Shown: piece by piece, positions 41,558 through 50,931 of the stretch
Position numbering within the stretch: position 1 is the first letter of the stretch
How the letters are laid out: each line of letters begins with the position of its first letter
Assembly: GCA_034003955.1 (NCBI GenBank)
Contig: JAVEXO010000007.1
Location: 15,105-79,104 of the forward strand
Direction of reading: 5' to 3'
DNA length: 64,000 bases
Origin: SZUA-370 sp034003955
GTDB taxonomy: Bacteria > Spirochaetota > Spirochaetia > Treponematales > UBA12059
Made by a program: the position numbers and the translations under genes
The notes under the pieces: model-generated
What the model was told of the DNA's origin: nothing
The model's database searches: none
The model's input: the letters and a program-made list of their open reading frames with translations, nothing else

Positions 41558-42864
41558 AACAAATCCTTTATATGTTTCTTGCTCGGCATCCTCTCTATCA
41601 ATACCATTTCGACTTGTTCACGCAGCATGTCGAAGGGGAGTCGATTCAGCAGCTCCCGCGCGAAGGCATGTATTAGCATGGTACGAGCCAGGTCTTCGTC
41701 GATTCCTCTCGCTCTCAAATAGAAAAGCATGTTGTCATCCAATTGGCCTATAGTCGCTCCGTGTGAGCATTTGACATCATCGGCATAGATTTCCAGCTGC
41801 GGCCGCGTATCCACCTCGGACCCAGCTGACAGAAGGAGATTGTTGTTTATCTGGGACGCATCCGTCTGCTGCCCGGCTTTTTGTACCATGACTCGCCCAC
41901 TGAAGACGGCTCGAGAATGATCATCGAGAATGCCACGGTAGAACTCTCGACTGGTTCCGTGCGGCGAGGCATGGTCGATCTGCGTATGATGGTCGACGTG
42001 TTGTTGTCCGCCGACAACATAGAGGCCGTTCAATGTGGCGCTGCAGTGCGGGCCGTCAAAGCGGCTGGATATATCATGTCGTGCCAGTGCGGCTCCCAAT
42101 GAGAGGGAATGGGAGGTGAAGGTGCTAGCTTCAGACTGGTAAGCCTCGATCGTGGCGATATGAAATGCCCGTTGACTCTCCTGTTGGAGCTTGCAGTGCT
42201 CCAGGCAAGAACCCGGTCCAAGAAAGAGCTGTGTGACCGCATTAGTAAACGTTGCATCTTCGGAAAGTCCAAGATACTGCTCTACTATGATTGCTTGAGC
42301 CTTTGCTCCGGCTACGATGATGTTGCGGGTGTGGGTTGCAAGATTGGCGGTGGTCGAAATATACAGGAGATGAATAGGCTCTTTAAGGTCTGTGTCTTCA
42401 TCAATCTCGATGAAGGCTCCATCACCCAAGAAAGCCGTGTTGAGATTGGCAAAAGGCGTTGTCAACGCCTTGATCCACGGCTCTGCTCGCTGCGGTTTTC
42501 TAACGAGCAGATCGGCGATACTCGTAACGGTAACGCCTCCCAGACCAACTATTACCTGCGACAGAGCCGGTGCGTATCGTCCATCTATGAAAGTAAGGCG
42601 TTGAGACTTTCCGTGCAGGAACCAGGGAGATGCATCAATGGTCTTACTGTTTACAGGAAGCATGCACTGGAAAGGTCGTTTCTCTATTTCGGCTACATTC
42701 GTGTATTTCCACGCTTCATCCTTGGTTGTGGGAAAGCCTTCTTCGGTGAAGCGCGCCATGGCATCCGCGCGCATGCGCTTCAACCATGGCAAGCCCTCTC
42801 CAGGCAGTGTGTGCTCGGCACGCGTATATTCTGTACCGTAATGCGAAATAGCAGGTAAACTCAT
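41554..42864 (-). CDS. sufD: Fe-S assembly protein SufD
   Basis: The 436-aa protein is the SufD subunit of the SufBCD scaffold: FPTTKDEAWKYTNV near the start, and the beta-helix with DDHSRAVFSGRVMVQKAGQ, then NNLLLSAGSEVDTRPQLEI and CSHGATIGQLD (the conserved Cys-Ser-His) near the end. SufB and SufD form the site where the new cluster is built, driven by the SufC ATPase. It starts 4 bases inside sufC. Confidence 0.94.
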   Translation of the reverse strand: MSLPAISHYGTEYTRAEHTLPGEGLPWLKRMRADAMARFTEEGFPTTKDEAWKYTNVAEIEKRPFQCMLPVNSKTIDASPWFLHGKSQRLTFIDGRYAPALSQVIVGLGGVTVTSIADLLVRKPQRAEPWIKALTTPFANLNTAFLGDGAFIEIDEDTDLKEPIHLLYISTTANLATHTRNIIVAGAKAQAIIVEQYLGLSEDATFTNAVTQLFLGPGSCLEHCKLQQESQRAFHIATIEAYQSEASTFTSHSLSLGAALARHDISSRFDGPHCSATLNGLYVVGGQQHVDHHTQIDHASPHGTSREFYRGILDDHSRAVFSGRVMVQKAGQQTDASQINNNLLLSAGSEVDTRPQLEIYADDVKCSHGATIGQLDDNMLFYLRARGIDEDLARTMLIHAFARELLNRLPFDMLREQVEMVLIERMPSKKHIKDLL

Positions 42865-43601
42865 GTGCCTATCCAGCCATAGCCACGGGCTTCGAGCTCG
42901 AGGGCAAGTTCACGTCCTCCGGATTTCACGATGCGTCCCTGGGACAGTACATGCACGTAATCTGGCACGATGTAGTCGAGCAGTCGCTGGTAGTGAGTAA
43001 TGACTATCATCGCGGCCTGCGGCCCCCGGAGCGCATTGACACCGTTGGCGACTATCTTTAAAGCGTCGATGTCGAGACCAGAATCGGTTTCATCGAGAAT
43101 GGCGAGTCTTGGCTCAAGGAGCTTCATTTGGAGAATTTCGTTGCGCTTCTTTTCGCCGCCAGAAAAACCTTCATTGACCGAGCGATAGAGGAAATCGGGG
43201 TTCATATCAACAGATTTCATCTTCTGCTTGACCAGTGCAAGTAAATCAATAGCATCTAATTCAGGTAGACCCTGATGTTTTCGCCTGGCATTGATCGCCG
43301 CCTTGAGCAAATAGACATTGGAGACGCCGGGTATCTCCACAGGGTATTGAAATGCAAGAAAAATTCCTTCCCGTGCACGCAGCTCCGGCGCCATAGCAAG
43401 TAAATCTTGATTGTCGAAGCGCAGCTCGCCGCCCTGAATCTCGTAGCTGTCACGCCCGGCTAAAACCTGGGCTAGTGTACTCTTACCGGAACCGTTAGGG
43501 CCCATGATTGCATGCACTTCGCCTGCATTGACTTCAAGATTGACGCCACGTAGAATTTGCTTGCCGTCAACCGCAACTTGTAAATTGTGAATACTTAACA
43601 T
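42861..43601 (-). CDS. sufC: Fe-S assembly ATPase SufC
   Basis: The 246-aa ABC ATPase has Walker A GPNGSGKST, the Q-loop in LAFQYPVEIPGVSN (a SufC feature), signature FSGGEKKRNEI, Walker B LAILDETDSGLDIDA and the switch His in VITHYQRLL. It powers the SufBCD complex. AAAGGAAAACC precedes the ATG. The sequence uses ATT and ATC but hardly ATA for isoleucine, unlike non-suf genes in the window. Confidence 0.96.
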   Translation of the reverse strand: MLSIHNLQVAVDGKQILRGVNLEVNAGEVHAIMGPNGSGKSTLAQVLAGRDSYEIQGGELRFDNQDLLAMAPELRAREGIFLAFQYPVEIPGVSNVYLLKAAINARRKHQGLPELDAIDLLALVKQKMKSVDMNPDFLYRSVNEGFSGGEKKRNEILQMKLLEPRLAILDETDSGLDIDALKIVANGVNALRGPQAAMIVITHYQRLLDYIVPDYVHVLSQGRIVKSGGRELALELEARGYGWIGT

Positions 43602-43612
43602 GGTTTTCCTTT

Positions 43613-45061
43613 TTAACCCACGGCGCCTTCGAGACTCACGCCCATGAGCTTCTGCGCTTCAACCGCAAATTCCATTGGTAGTTCCTTGAAAACTTCCTTG
43701 CAAAAGCCATTGACGATCATTGATACAGCGTCTTCGGCAGATAGGCCTCGCTGCATACAGTAGAAGAGTTGATCTTCTCCTATGCGTGAGGTAGAGGCCT
43801 CATGTTCGATTTGCGCGCTTGGGTTGCGTGCCTCGATATAGGGAAATGTATGCGCGCCACAGGTATCGCCAAGCAACAACGAATCGCATTGAGTATAATT
43901 TCTGGCGTACTCTGCTTTAGGCGTCACTCTCACCAGGCCACGATAGGTGTTTTGTCCATGCCCTGCCGAAATACCCTTGGAGAGGATAGTGCTACGCGTA
44001 TTGCGACCAATGTGGATCATCTTGGTGCCGGTGTCAGCCTGTTGATAATTATTGGCGACGGCTACCGAATAAAACTCCCCTATCGAGTTATCTCCACGGA
44101 GTATGACACTGGGGTACTTCCAGGTAATAGCCGAACCCGTCTCGACCTGAGTCCATGAAATATGTGAGTTGGCTCCTCGGCAATCGCCCCGCTTGGTGAC
44201 GAAATTGTAGATGCCCCCTTTTCCTTCTTTATCTCCTGGGTACCAGTTTTGAACGGTTGCATACTTGATGCGGGCGTTTTCAAGAGCCACGAGTTCGACA
44301 ACGGCCGCGTGCAATTGGTTTTCGTCACGCATAGGGGCGGTACAGCCTTCGAGGTAGCTAACATACGAGCTTTCGTCTGCGATTATCAAGGTTCGTTCAA
44401 ACTGACCCGTGTTCTGGGCGTTGATACGAAAGTAGGTAGACAACTCCATTGGGCAGTGAACTCCCTTGGGCACATACACAAATGAGCCATCCGAGAAAAC
44501 CGCCGTATTGAGAGAAGCATAGAAATTGTCGCCGAAAGGCACCACCGAGCCAAGATATTTTTGTACCAGTTCGGGATGTTTGTGCACCGCCTCTGAGAAT
44601 GAGCAGAAGATGATACCCAATTGCCCCAGTTTCTCCTTGAAGGTAGTTGCCACCGAGACAGAGTCGAACACTGCATCTACCGCGACACCGGCAAGGATTG
44701 CTCGCTCCTGGAGGGGCACTCCGAGTTTCTCATAGGTTCGCAATAATTCAGGATCGACATCATCAAGGCTCTTTGGTCTGTCCTTGTCCTGTTTGGGTGC
44801 CGCGTAATAATGAATATCTTGAAAATCGATAGGCGGAAACTGCACATGAGACCACTGTGGATGTTCCATTGCTTGCCATGACTGAAACGCCTGTAATCTC
44901 CGCTCGAGCATGAATGGTGGCTCGTTTTTTTTAGCAGAAATTTGACGTACTACATCCTCGTTGAGGCCTTTGGGGATGGTCTCCATCTCAATATTTGTGA
45001 CAAAGCCAGCCGTGTATTCTTGATCGAGGAAGCGGCCGAGCTGTTCGCTGGAATCGCTCAT
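43613..45061 (-). CDS. sufB: Fe-S assembly protein SufB
   Basis: The 482-aa protein matches SufB along its length. Family motifs include LYCIQRG-like LFYCMQRGLSAEDA, FVYVPKGVHCPMELSTYFRIN, YLEGCTAPMRDENQLHAAVVE and KRGDCRGANSHISWTQVETG. It is the scaffold core for cluster assembly. I start at ATG 45061 (MSDSSEQ), with AAGGAG 10 bases upstream; the frame runs 34 codons further into AT-rich DNA with no family match. First gene of sufBCDSUT. Confidence 0.95.
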   Translation of the reverse strand: MSDSSEQLGRFLDQEYTAGFVTNIEMETIPKGLNEDVVRQISAKKNEPPFMLERRLQAFQSWQAMEHPQWSHVQFPPIDFQDIHYYAAPKQDKDRPKSLDDVDPELLRTYEKLGVPLQERAILAGVAVDAVFDSVSVATTFKEKLGQLGIIFCSFSEAVHKHPELVQKYLGSVVPFGDNFYASLNTAVFSDGSFVYVPKGVHCPMELSTYFRINAQNTGQFERTLIIADESSYVSYLEGCTAPMRDENQLHAAVVELVALENARIKYATVQNWYPGDKEGKGGIYNFVTKRGDCRGANSHISWTQVETGSAITWKYPSVILRGDNSIGEFYSVAVANNYQQADTGTKMIHIGRNTRSTILSKGISAGHGQNTYRGLVRVTPKAEYARNYTQCDSLLLGDTCGAHTFPYIEARNPSAQIEHEASTSRIGEDQLFYCMQRGLSAEDAVSMIVNGFCKEVFKELPMEFAVEAQKLMGVSLEGAVG

Positions 45062-45441
45062 AAGAACAGTACTCCTTGCTTCTTTAAGGTAGCTACCGTA
45101 TGTGCTAAATACAAGGCTGATAGGATAAAAATTATAAAAATAGTCATATATACTTGGAGCCATACAATTATTGATTAGTGTTACGAAGCTTGTGGATACT
45201 CAAGGGCAATGCCCATTTTGGTCATCTTTCCTCTCTAAGACTGGCTTGAAATAATTTTTTTCGATCATTAATGCCAGGCAAGACAAACATCACTAAGGTT
45301 CGTAACACTAGAGGATGAATGGGTGGGTATGTTGGCTTGACCAATGAATAGTTCTGCGTAATACTGGCTCTATCGATCAAGCAAGTTATCAGTCTATAAG
45401 CATAAGGCTTTGGATTGAATATTCTACGCTTAGGATAAACA
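45062..45441. other. AT-rich divergent intergenic region between sufB and the chemoreceptor
   Basis: 380 bases without a convincing gene. It holds a TATAAT on the minus strand (45136-45131) as a possible -10 for sufB, a GGGCAATGCCC palindrome (45204-45214), the long-range inverted repeat at 45176-45310, and AGGAT about 5 bases before the chemoreceptor ATG. A minus-strand frame through it (45222-45620) mostly mirrors the chemoreceptor and I do not count it. Confidence 0.5.
45176..45310. repeat. inverted repeat pair bounding a 135-bp segment
   Basis: TAGTGTTACGAA (45176-45187) is perfectly mirrored by TTCGTAACACTA (45299-45310); extended inwards, 15 of 16 positions match. The ends could be those of a small non-coding mobile element or of a decayed one. 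I see no clear target duplication. Confidence 0.6.
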
Positions 45442-47325
45442 ATGCCTTCACATGTAATAAGGGTCTCATCAAGAACAAGAACAAGAACGAGTATTGGTTT
45501 TAAATTCTTCATACTGACGCTCGTTGTTCTTGTATCCTTTCTATTACTGGTGCTTGCCACTGCACGAGGCTTTAGTCGTCTCGTGCAGACTATGGACAGC
45601 ATCAACGATGCCTTTTCCAATATAAGCGGTCAATCTTCCTCCCTTGAAATTCACTCCTGGGAGGCGCAGAAGAAGCTTATGGACGCCGTGTATGCCGCCA
45701 GCATAGCCGCCCCGTGGTCTGAGGTTGAGGGCCATGTAGGACAGATGGAGGACGCTCTAGCCAAGGCACGAGACACGATGCTGTCTGTATTCATGTTGGA
45801 AGACCTCGATGACGAGCTTCTCGACGCTTTCGATGATGTGTATAGCAACTTTGAAGGCTATGCAGCTCCGTTTGCGACGGTAAGCGCCATCTTTAAGGCT
45901 CAAGAGCTACCCTCTAGCGAAGAGATAGGGGAAGTTGAGGCTCAGTTTGAATCGCTTGCGCAGGCTCTCAAGGTGCTTACTGGAGTAGTAGACGCTTCTA
46001 ACGAACGCATGAGCCTGGGTTCAAAGCTTACCGTTCGTGAATCGTATGTGATAATACTGCTCGTCGTGATACTGAGCCTTGCTACCCTTATTGTGGTTAT
46101 TGTCATTACTCTAAGAAGCATACGCTCGGGTATTTCATCCTTAGGGAGTTTCATAGCAGATGTGGGAGCTGGCGACTTAAGGAATCTTTCGGGTATGGAT
46201 GGGAAGGATGAGATTGGCATCATAGCCACTAGCGTCGACGATCTAGTACACGCCTTGAGGACACTCATCTCAGATCTTAAGGATCGACTCGACATGTTTA
46301 CCCAGCGTGAACATGAGCTTATAGCAAATATAGAAGAGACCGGTGCCGCCGTAGAGCAGATAAACGGCAATATAGAAAACAATGATAAGCGCTTGGAGGC
46401 TGAATTCCAGGCCATAGTCGATCTATCAAGGATATTGGAAGAATCGTCGCATGGTGTTGGCTCCCTTGGCTCCTTGCTTGGCAGGCAGAATGACATACTC
46501 GGGTCTTCGGCCTCGGCCATTGAACAGCTGATAGCAAATGTTGAAAGCATAGCTAAGAGTGCCCATGAGGCATCAAAGGCGAGTGCAGAGCTCAAGGAAA
46601 TGGGCTCAACGGGTAAAGCCCGCATTCATGAAGTCAATGAATCGGTGCAATCGATAGAGCAGGTTTCTAAAAATCTTAGCGATGCGGTAGGAATTATCCA
46701 AGACATAGCCGGTAGGACCAATCTCTTGGCTATGAATGCCGCAATAGAGGCGGCTCACGCAGGAGACTCAGGGAGAGGCTTTGCCGTTGTGGCGGCTGAG
46801 ATTAGACAACTAGCCGAACAGTCATCGACACAGGCCAAGGATATAGCCAAGAACCTGAGTCAGGTATCAAAGACGGTAGAACGAGTGCGTGATGCGACAC
46901 AGAAGGTTACCGGCGCATTTGCCTCTATAGTTGAGAGGACAGAGCCCCTCGATAATGAAATGCGTCTAATAAGCGATGCCATCAGGGAACAAGGCGCCAA
47001 CGGATCTCAATTGCTCGACGATTTGAGCGGGCTCAAAGGAATATCCACCGCGGTTTCAAGAAGCTTTGATGATATGGCCCAGAGCAATAAGGACGTACTT
47101 GCAAAGGCTGAAATTCTAAAGGAAGCAAATAGTGCAATTTTTGGAAGCGAAAAAGAGATACTGCATGGCACGGCCGAGATTCAGGCTGCCGTTAAGGATA
47201 CGACCAAGCTGGCTGCCGACAATGCTACGACCTTGACGAGCGTCCTTGAGGCTGCCGGGCACTTCATATTGCCCGAGTCACCTGACTCGCAGGGTAAGGA
47301 TAAAGATGCTGTAGCAAAGATCTAA
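45442..47325 (+). CDS. methyl-accepting chemotaxis protein
   Basis: A 627-aa chemoreceptor. Membrane helices lie at about 21-42 and 198-219, with a helical periplasmic ligand domain of about 155 residues between them (four-helix type by pattern). A HAMP region follows (IRSGISSLGSFIADVGAGDL), then a long coiled coil with the strongly conserved signalling tip GRTNLLAMNAAIEAAHAG. No CheR/CheB docking pentapeptide is at the C-terminus (ends DAVAKI). Signals would pass to CheA/CheW, not in this window. The ligand is unknown. Confidence 0.94.
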   Translation: MPSHVIRVSSRTRTRTSIGFKFFILTLVVLVSFLLLVLATARGFSRLVQTMDSINDAFSNISGQSSSLEIHSWEAQKKLMDAVYAASIAAPWSEVEGHVGQMEDALAKARDTMLSVFMLEDLDDELLDAFDDVYSNFEGYAAPFATVSAIFKAQELPSSEEIGEVEAQFESLAQALKVLTGVVDASNERMSLGSKLTVRESYVIILLVVILSLATLIVVIVITLRSIRSGISSLGSFIADVGAGDLRNLSGMDGKDEIGIIATSVDDLVHALRTLISDLKDRLDMFTQREHELIANIEETGAAVEQINGNIENNDKRLEAEFQAIVDLSRILEESSHGVGSLGSLLGRQNDILGSSASAIEQLIANVESIAKSAHEASKASAELKEMGSTGKARIHEVNESVQSIEQVSKNLSDAVGIIQDIAGRTNLLAMNAAIEAAHAGDSGRGFAVVAAEIRQLAEQSSTQAKDIAKNLSQVSKTVERVRDATQKVTGAFASIVERTEPLDNEMRLISDAIREQGANGSQLLDDLSGLKGISTAVSRSFDDMAQSNKDVLAKAEILKEANSAIFGSEKEILHGTAEIQAAVKDTTKLAADNATTLTSVLEAAGHFILPESPDSQGKDKDAVAKI

Positions 47326-47444
47326 GTAATGGTATCGACTGATATTATATAATTTATAAAATAGAAGTAATGGATATTATGCGGTGGACAGGATGTTTGA
47401 AATTGTTTAAGCTTAACCCTACGATCAAGTACAAGGAGTCTTAC

Positions 47445-47996
47445 ATGAAACGCATAGTCTTGGTGTGCATCTTTTCACTCGTCGCAATAGGAGCAAGCTT
47501 TGCTCAGCCCACAACGGGCTTCGCTCAACAACCAGCTGTCGTCACGGCTGCCGGCCAGAGTGCCGATTTTGAGATGATAAAGGTGCTCCTCACCCGCAGC
47601 AAGATAGAGTATACGGCCGACACCCTCATGAAGCCTGAGAGCCTCGGCGCCGCTTCAAAGACACTGATACTCGTGTCAGGGGCCAGCACCAAGGGCCTTG
47701 GTGCCGCCGGTATAAGCAGTGAAGCAGAGGGTGCCAGGATTTCCTCTTTGATAAAGCGTGCAAAGTCTCTTGGCATGAAGATAATCACCGTCCATGTCGG
47801 TGGTGGTGCCAGGCGCGGAGTGATATCCGATGCTCTCATAGAGATATGCATGGCTGGTTCAGACTATGCCATAGTCGTGGCCGATGGTGACACCGATGGT
47901 TTCTTCACGAAGCTTGCCAATGCTTCCAACATAGGACTCACGAAGGTAGACAGAATTTCAGCCGTGGGTAAGCCTCTAGCCGCAAGCTTTAAATAA
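47445..47996 (+). CDS. exported DUF6305-like protein (183 aa)
   Basis: A signal peptide (MKRIVLVCIFSLVAIGASFA) precedes one alpha-beta domain. It contains QPAVVTAAGQSADFEMIKVLL, LILVSGASTKGLGAAGIS, KIITVHVGGGARRG and DYAIVVADGDTDGFF, which look like a Rossmann-type sheet with glycine-rich turns. I recall this pattern as DUF6305, of unknown function; the name is moderately sure. ATG 47445 has AAGGAGTC before it. It sits 5 bases ahead of an aspartoacylase-like gene, so the two share a transcript and a compartment. Confidence 0.7.
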   Translation: MKRIVLVCIFSLVAIGASFAQPTTGFAQQPAVVTAAGQSADFEMIKVLLTRSKIEYTADTLMKPESLGAASKTLILVSGASTKGLGAAGISSEAEGARISSLIKRAKSLGMKIITVHVGGGARRGVISDALIEICMAGSDYAIVVADGDTDGFFTKLANASNIGLTKVDRISAVGKPLAASFK

Positions 47997-48001
47997 GCAC
48001 T

Positions 48002-49096
48002 ATGAAAAGAATACATGCTTTAGTACTGACCTTATGTGCTGGTGTTGTACTGCTTACCGCACAACCCATAGCCCCTGGGGATGTTCATGGTCGCTATACC
48101 ATCAATCACGACTACAGACCCTCGTCATCACTTACCAAGACTGGATGGCTATCAGACTACTATCCTGCCCTGCTAGGCACGCCGGGTGACAGCAAGGTGT
48201 ACTTCCTGGAAGGCAAGAAGCCGGGTGGCACACTGTTCATCGGTGGTGGAACACACGCAAACGAGATTGCAGGCATCATGGCCGCCGTCCTCTTTCTTGA
48301 GACGATACAAGTAGAGGCGGGCAGGGTCATCATTGTTCCGAACCTCAATAGTTCAGGCGTTAGCCATCTTGACAAGGAGCCGGATCAGCCAGAATTTACG
48401 ACGCGCGGACCGGCATGGATAAGCCTCAAGACGCCGAGTGGTCAGCGCTACTTCAAGTATGGCTCCCGTTGCACCAACCTCGCCCATCAGGGCGTGGCCG
48501 ATCCAGCAAAAGGTTACGTGCATCCTGATAGCAAGGAGGATCCTCTCCCACGTTGGGAATTCCGCAATCTTAACCGTGCCTACCCTGGCAAGACCGATTC
48601 AGGCCTAACCCAGAAGGTAGCATTGGCTATCATGAATCTACTAAAGCAAGAGAGAGTCAATGTGGCCTTCGATTATCATGAGGCCGACTTAGGCGGGCGT
48701 CTGGCCAATATGATAGTGTCTCATCCCAAGAACATAGCCTTGGCGGCGGCAGCCGTCATGGATATTGAGCTTGATTTTGGCCTCGAACTAAAACTGGAGC
48801 CTTCTAATCTGGCATTCAGGGGCCTGTCTCACAGGGAGTGGGGTTCTGGAAGCGAGGCCATGAGCTTCCTTACCGAGTCTCCCCATCCCGGTATGGGTTC
48901 CGACGCGGCTGCCGATACCGACGTTGTAAACGATCCGCGTTCTCCACTCGGTGTGAGGGTAGCCATGCACATGGCCTGTACCGAGGCGGTTGTACGTGCA
49001 TTCAATGACGGCCACGCAGGTTCCAGCATCATTTTTTCTGGCTTGCCTGGATATGATGAACTGTCGCTCAAGGGGCTTGGCGCTTTTCTTAAGTAA
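48002..49096 (+). CDS. exported succinylglutamate desuccinylase/aspartoacylase-family zinc hydrolase (paralogue 1)
   Basis: A signal peptide (about 1-20) and an M14-like zinc hydrolase of the AstE/AspA group. Zinc ligands: GGGTHANE (His85, Glu88) and a later His in FDYHEA; a Glu in SFLTESPHPG is a fitting catalytic base. NRAYPG is another family motif. Members cut amide bonds of N-acyl amino acids or peptides. It lies 5 bases after the DUF6305-like gene and 81 before a gamma-glutamyltransferase, with a close relative beyond that. Substrate unknown; small acidic or gamma-glutamyl peptides are an inference. Confidence 0.82.
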   Translation: MKRIHALVLTLCAGVVLLTAQPIAPGDVHGRYTINHDYRPSSSLTKTGWLSDYYPALLGTPGDSKVYFLEGKKPGGTLFIGGGTHANEIAGIMAAVLFLETIQVEAGRVIIVPNLNSSGVSHLDKEPDQPEFTTRGPAWISLKTPSGQRYFKYGSRCTNLAHQGVADPAKGYVHPDSKEDPLPRWEFRNLNRAYPGKTDSGLTQKVALAIMNLLKQERVNVAFDYHEADLGGRLANMIVSHPKNIALAAAAVMDIELDFGLELKLEPSNLAFRGLSHREWGSGSEAMSFLTESPHPGMGSDAAADTDVVNDPRSPLGVRVAMHMACTEAVVRAFNDGHAGSSIIFSGLPGYDELSLKGLGAFLK

Positions 49097-49177
49097 CGAT
49101 TGGCCATCGGCATAGGCCGGTGGTGTCATAGGACAAGCGTACTGCCTGTCTAATCATTTTTTTTCCGAGGAGTATGT

Positions 49178-50842
49178 ATGAAACTGAAACTTAGGCTGCT
49201 TACAGCGCTTGTCATGGCGCTCGTCATGGCTGGTTGTGCCGCCGTGACTCCGGCACCGATGGTGGACACCGTCATTCCCGAGGTAGTATCCAAGAATGGT
49301 ATGGTAGCCTCGGCCCATCCATTGGCATCCCAGGCTGGCTTAGAGATACTCAAGGCCGGTGGTAACGCCGTAGACGCCGCCGTCGCCACGGCATTCGCCA
49401 TTGGTGTTGTAGAGCCCAACGCTACCGGTATAGGTGGTGAAGGGTATGTCGTCATATATCTAAAAAATTCAAAGAAGGTAACTTCTATAGACTATCGCAG
49501 CCGTGCGTCACTCAACGATGCCACAGGCCAGGTCTGGCCCAATGCCGGTCACCGTGGTGTGGCCGTTCCTGGCACCGTAGCCGGCCTCTCCATGGCTCTG
49601 GAGAAGTACGGCACCATGAGTCTGGCTCAGGTCATAGCTCCTGCCGCCAAGTTGGCGGAGGAAGGCTTTGTAGTAAGCACGACACTGGCTGGCGTCATAT
49701 CAGACAACTTCAAGCGCGCCATGGCCAACGAGTATCTCATGTCATTGCTAGCTCCTACTGGCCTGCCCCTGGAGGCTGGAGATATTTATAAGAATCCCGA
49801 CCTTGCAAAAACACTCAGACTCATAGGAGCCACGGGTAGGGACGGCTTCTATAAGGGTGAAATTGCCAGGATGATAGCACAGGATATGAAGGCTCATGAC
49901 GGCCTCATAGACGAAGCAGACCTGGCAGCCTATAAGGCCATAGAGCGGGAGCCCGCAATGGGCACCTACCGTGGTTATGACATCGTCTCGGCTCCTGCTC
50001 CTGTGGGTGGCTTCCTTCTCATTCAAGCCCTTAACATGATAGAGAACTACGACATCAGATCCTTTGGTTTTGGTTCTGCCGAGAAACTCCACCTCTTCTC
50101 CGAGGTGCTGGCCCGCTCCTTTGATGACTACTATAATGTTCTCGGCGACCCCGACTATGTAGATGTGCCTATGAAGGCCCTCACATCAAAGGGATACGCC
50201 AATGCCAAGGCCGCCTCCATAAAGCTAGACTCCATGACCAGTTCATACGAGCCGGTTGATCCCAACAGCGAGCACTGGAGCACCACCCACCTTTCTGTGG
50301 TTGACAAGAACGGCAACATGGTCGCCCTTACCCAGACACTGTCAAGCTTCTTTGGAGCAGCCGTGGCCGTCCCTGGCACCGGCATCATCCTCAACAACGA
50401 GATGGGAAACTTCAACAAGAAGACTGGCACCGCCGCCTACATGCCTGGAAAGCGTATGAACACCACCATTGCGCCTACTCTCGTCATGAAGAACGGAAAA
50501 GCCTTTGCGACCCTGGGTACCCCAGGTGCTATGCGCATCGTCCCCACCCTTGCCCAGATTGTCACCAATCTCATTGATTACGACATGGGCATCCAGGAAG
50601 CCATAGAGGCACCTCGCATGTATTGCACTTTCCTCCAGGGAGCAGGCAAGACGACTATGGACATTGAGTCATTCCTCTTCCCAGAAGCCGAGGTAGCAAG
50701 GCTCGCCGCGATGGGTTACAAGCTCAAGACCTATGATGAGCGCGATCTGTTCTTTGGTGGTGTGCAGGGCATAATCATCAAAAATGGCAAGATGCACGGA
50801 GGAGCTGATCCCCGCAGGGATGGCGCTGTCCTGGGGTACTAG
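49178..50842 (+). CDS. ggt: gamma-glutamyltransferase, probable lipoprotein
   Basis: The 554-aa precursor starts with a lipoprotein-like signal (LVMALVMAGC, Cys20). The Ntn-hydrolase core has GMVASAHPLASQAGLEILKAGGN (first part), GIGGEGYVVIY, and the autocleavage site before the catalytic threonine in STTHLSVVDKNGN (Thr369). GTPGAMRIVPTL and GGVQGI also match. GGT removes or transfers gamma-glutamyl groups, for example from glutathione, outside the cytoplasm. An usual family length (about 550-580) and all key residues suggest activity. It is flanked by two aspartoacylase-like paralogues. Confidence 0.93.
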   Translation: MKLKLRLLTALVMALVMAGCAAVTPAPMVDTVIPEVVSKNGMVASAHPLASQAGLEILKAGGNAVDAAVATAFAIGVVEPNATGIGGEGYVVIYLKNSKKVTSIDYRSRASLNDATGQVWPNAGHRGVAVPGTVAGLSMALEKYGTMSLAQVIAPAAKLAEEGFVVSTTLAGVISDNFKRAMANEYLMSLLAPTGLPLEAGDIYKNPDLAKTLRLIGATGRDGFYKGEIARMIAQDMKAHDGLIDEADLAAYKAIEREPAMGTYRGYDIVSAPAPVGGFLLIQALNMIENYDIRSFGFGSAEKLHLFSEVLARSFDDYYNVLGDPDYVDVPMKALTSKGYANAKAASIKLDSMTSSYEPVDPNSEHWSTTHLSVVDKNGNMVALTQTLSSFFGAAVAVPGTGIILNNEMGNFNKKTGTAAYMPGKRMNTTIAPTLVMKNGKAFATLGTPGAMRIVPTLAQIVTNLIDYDMGIQEAIEAPRMYCTFLQGAGKTTMDIESFLFPEAEVARLAAMGYKLKTYDERDLFFGGVQGIIIKNGKMHGGADPRRDGAVLGY

Positions 50843-50875
50843 ACCTGTTCTGTACCATGTACTAAGAGTCATGTG

Positions 50876-50909
50876 ATGGCGGAGGCGGGCGCAAGCCTGT
50901 CTTCGCCAT
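50876..50909 (+). ncRNA. 15-bp mRNA hairpin with GCAA tetraloop between ggt and paralogue 2
   Basis: ATGGCGGAGGCGGGC (50876-50890) pairs with GCCTGTCTTCGCCAT (50895-50909) over the loop GCAA (50891-50894). All 15 positions pair in the plus-strand RNA, three of them as G-U. There is no T tract after it, so it is more likely a structure for stability or partial termination than a plain terminator. Confidence 0.55.
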
Positions 50910-50931
50910 TACTAAAAAGATGGGAGCCTAG

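Noticed and set aside
42109..42858. 249-aa plus-strand frame opposite sufD
   Set aside because: Lies wholly antisense to a clear sufD and shows no domain, signal or codon pattern of its own.
45222..45620. 132-aa minus-strand frame across the sufB/chemoreceptor gap, considered as a transposase remnant
   Set aside because: About half is antisense to the chemoreceptor and the rest matches no transposase motif I know; no DDE or HUH pattern is visible.
49104..49123. Hairpin CCATCGGC/GCCGGTGG between paralogue 1 and ggt as a terminator
   Set aside because: The nearest T tract is over 30 bases away and touches the ggt ribosome site; too weak to list as a terminator.
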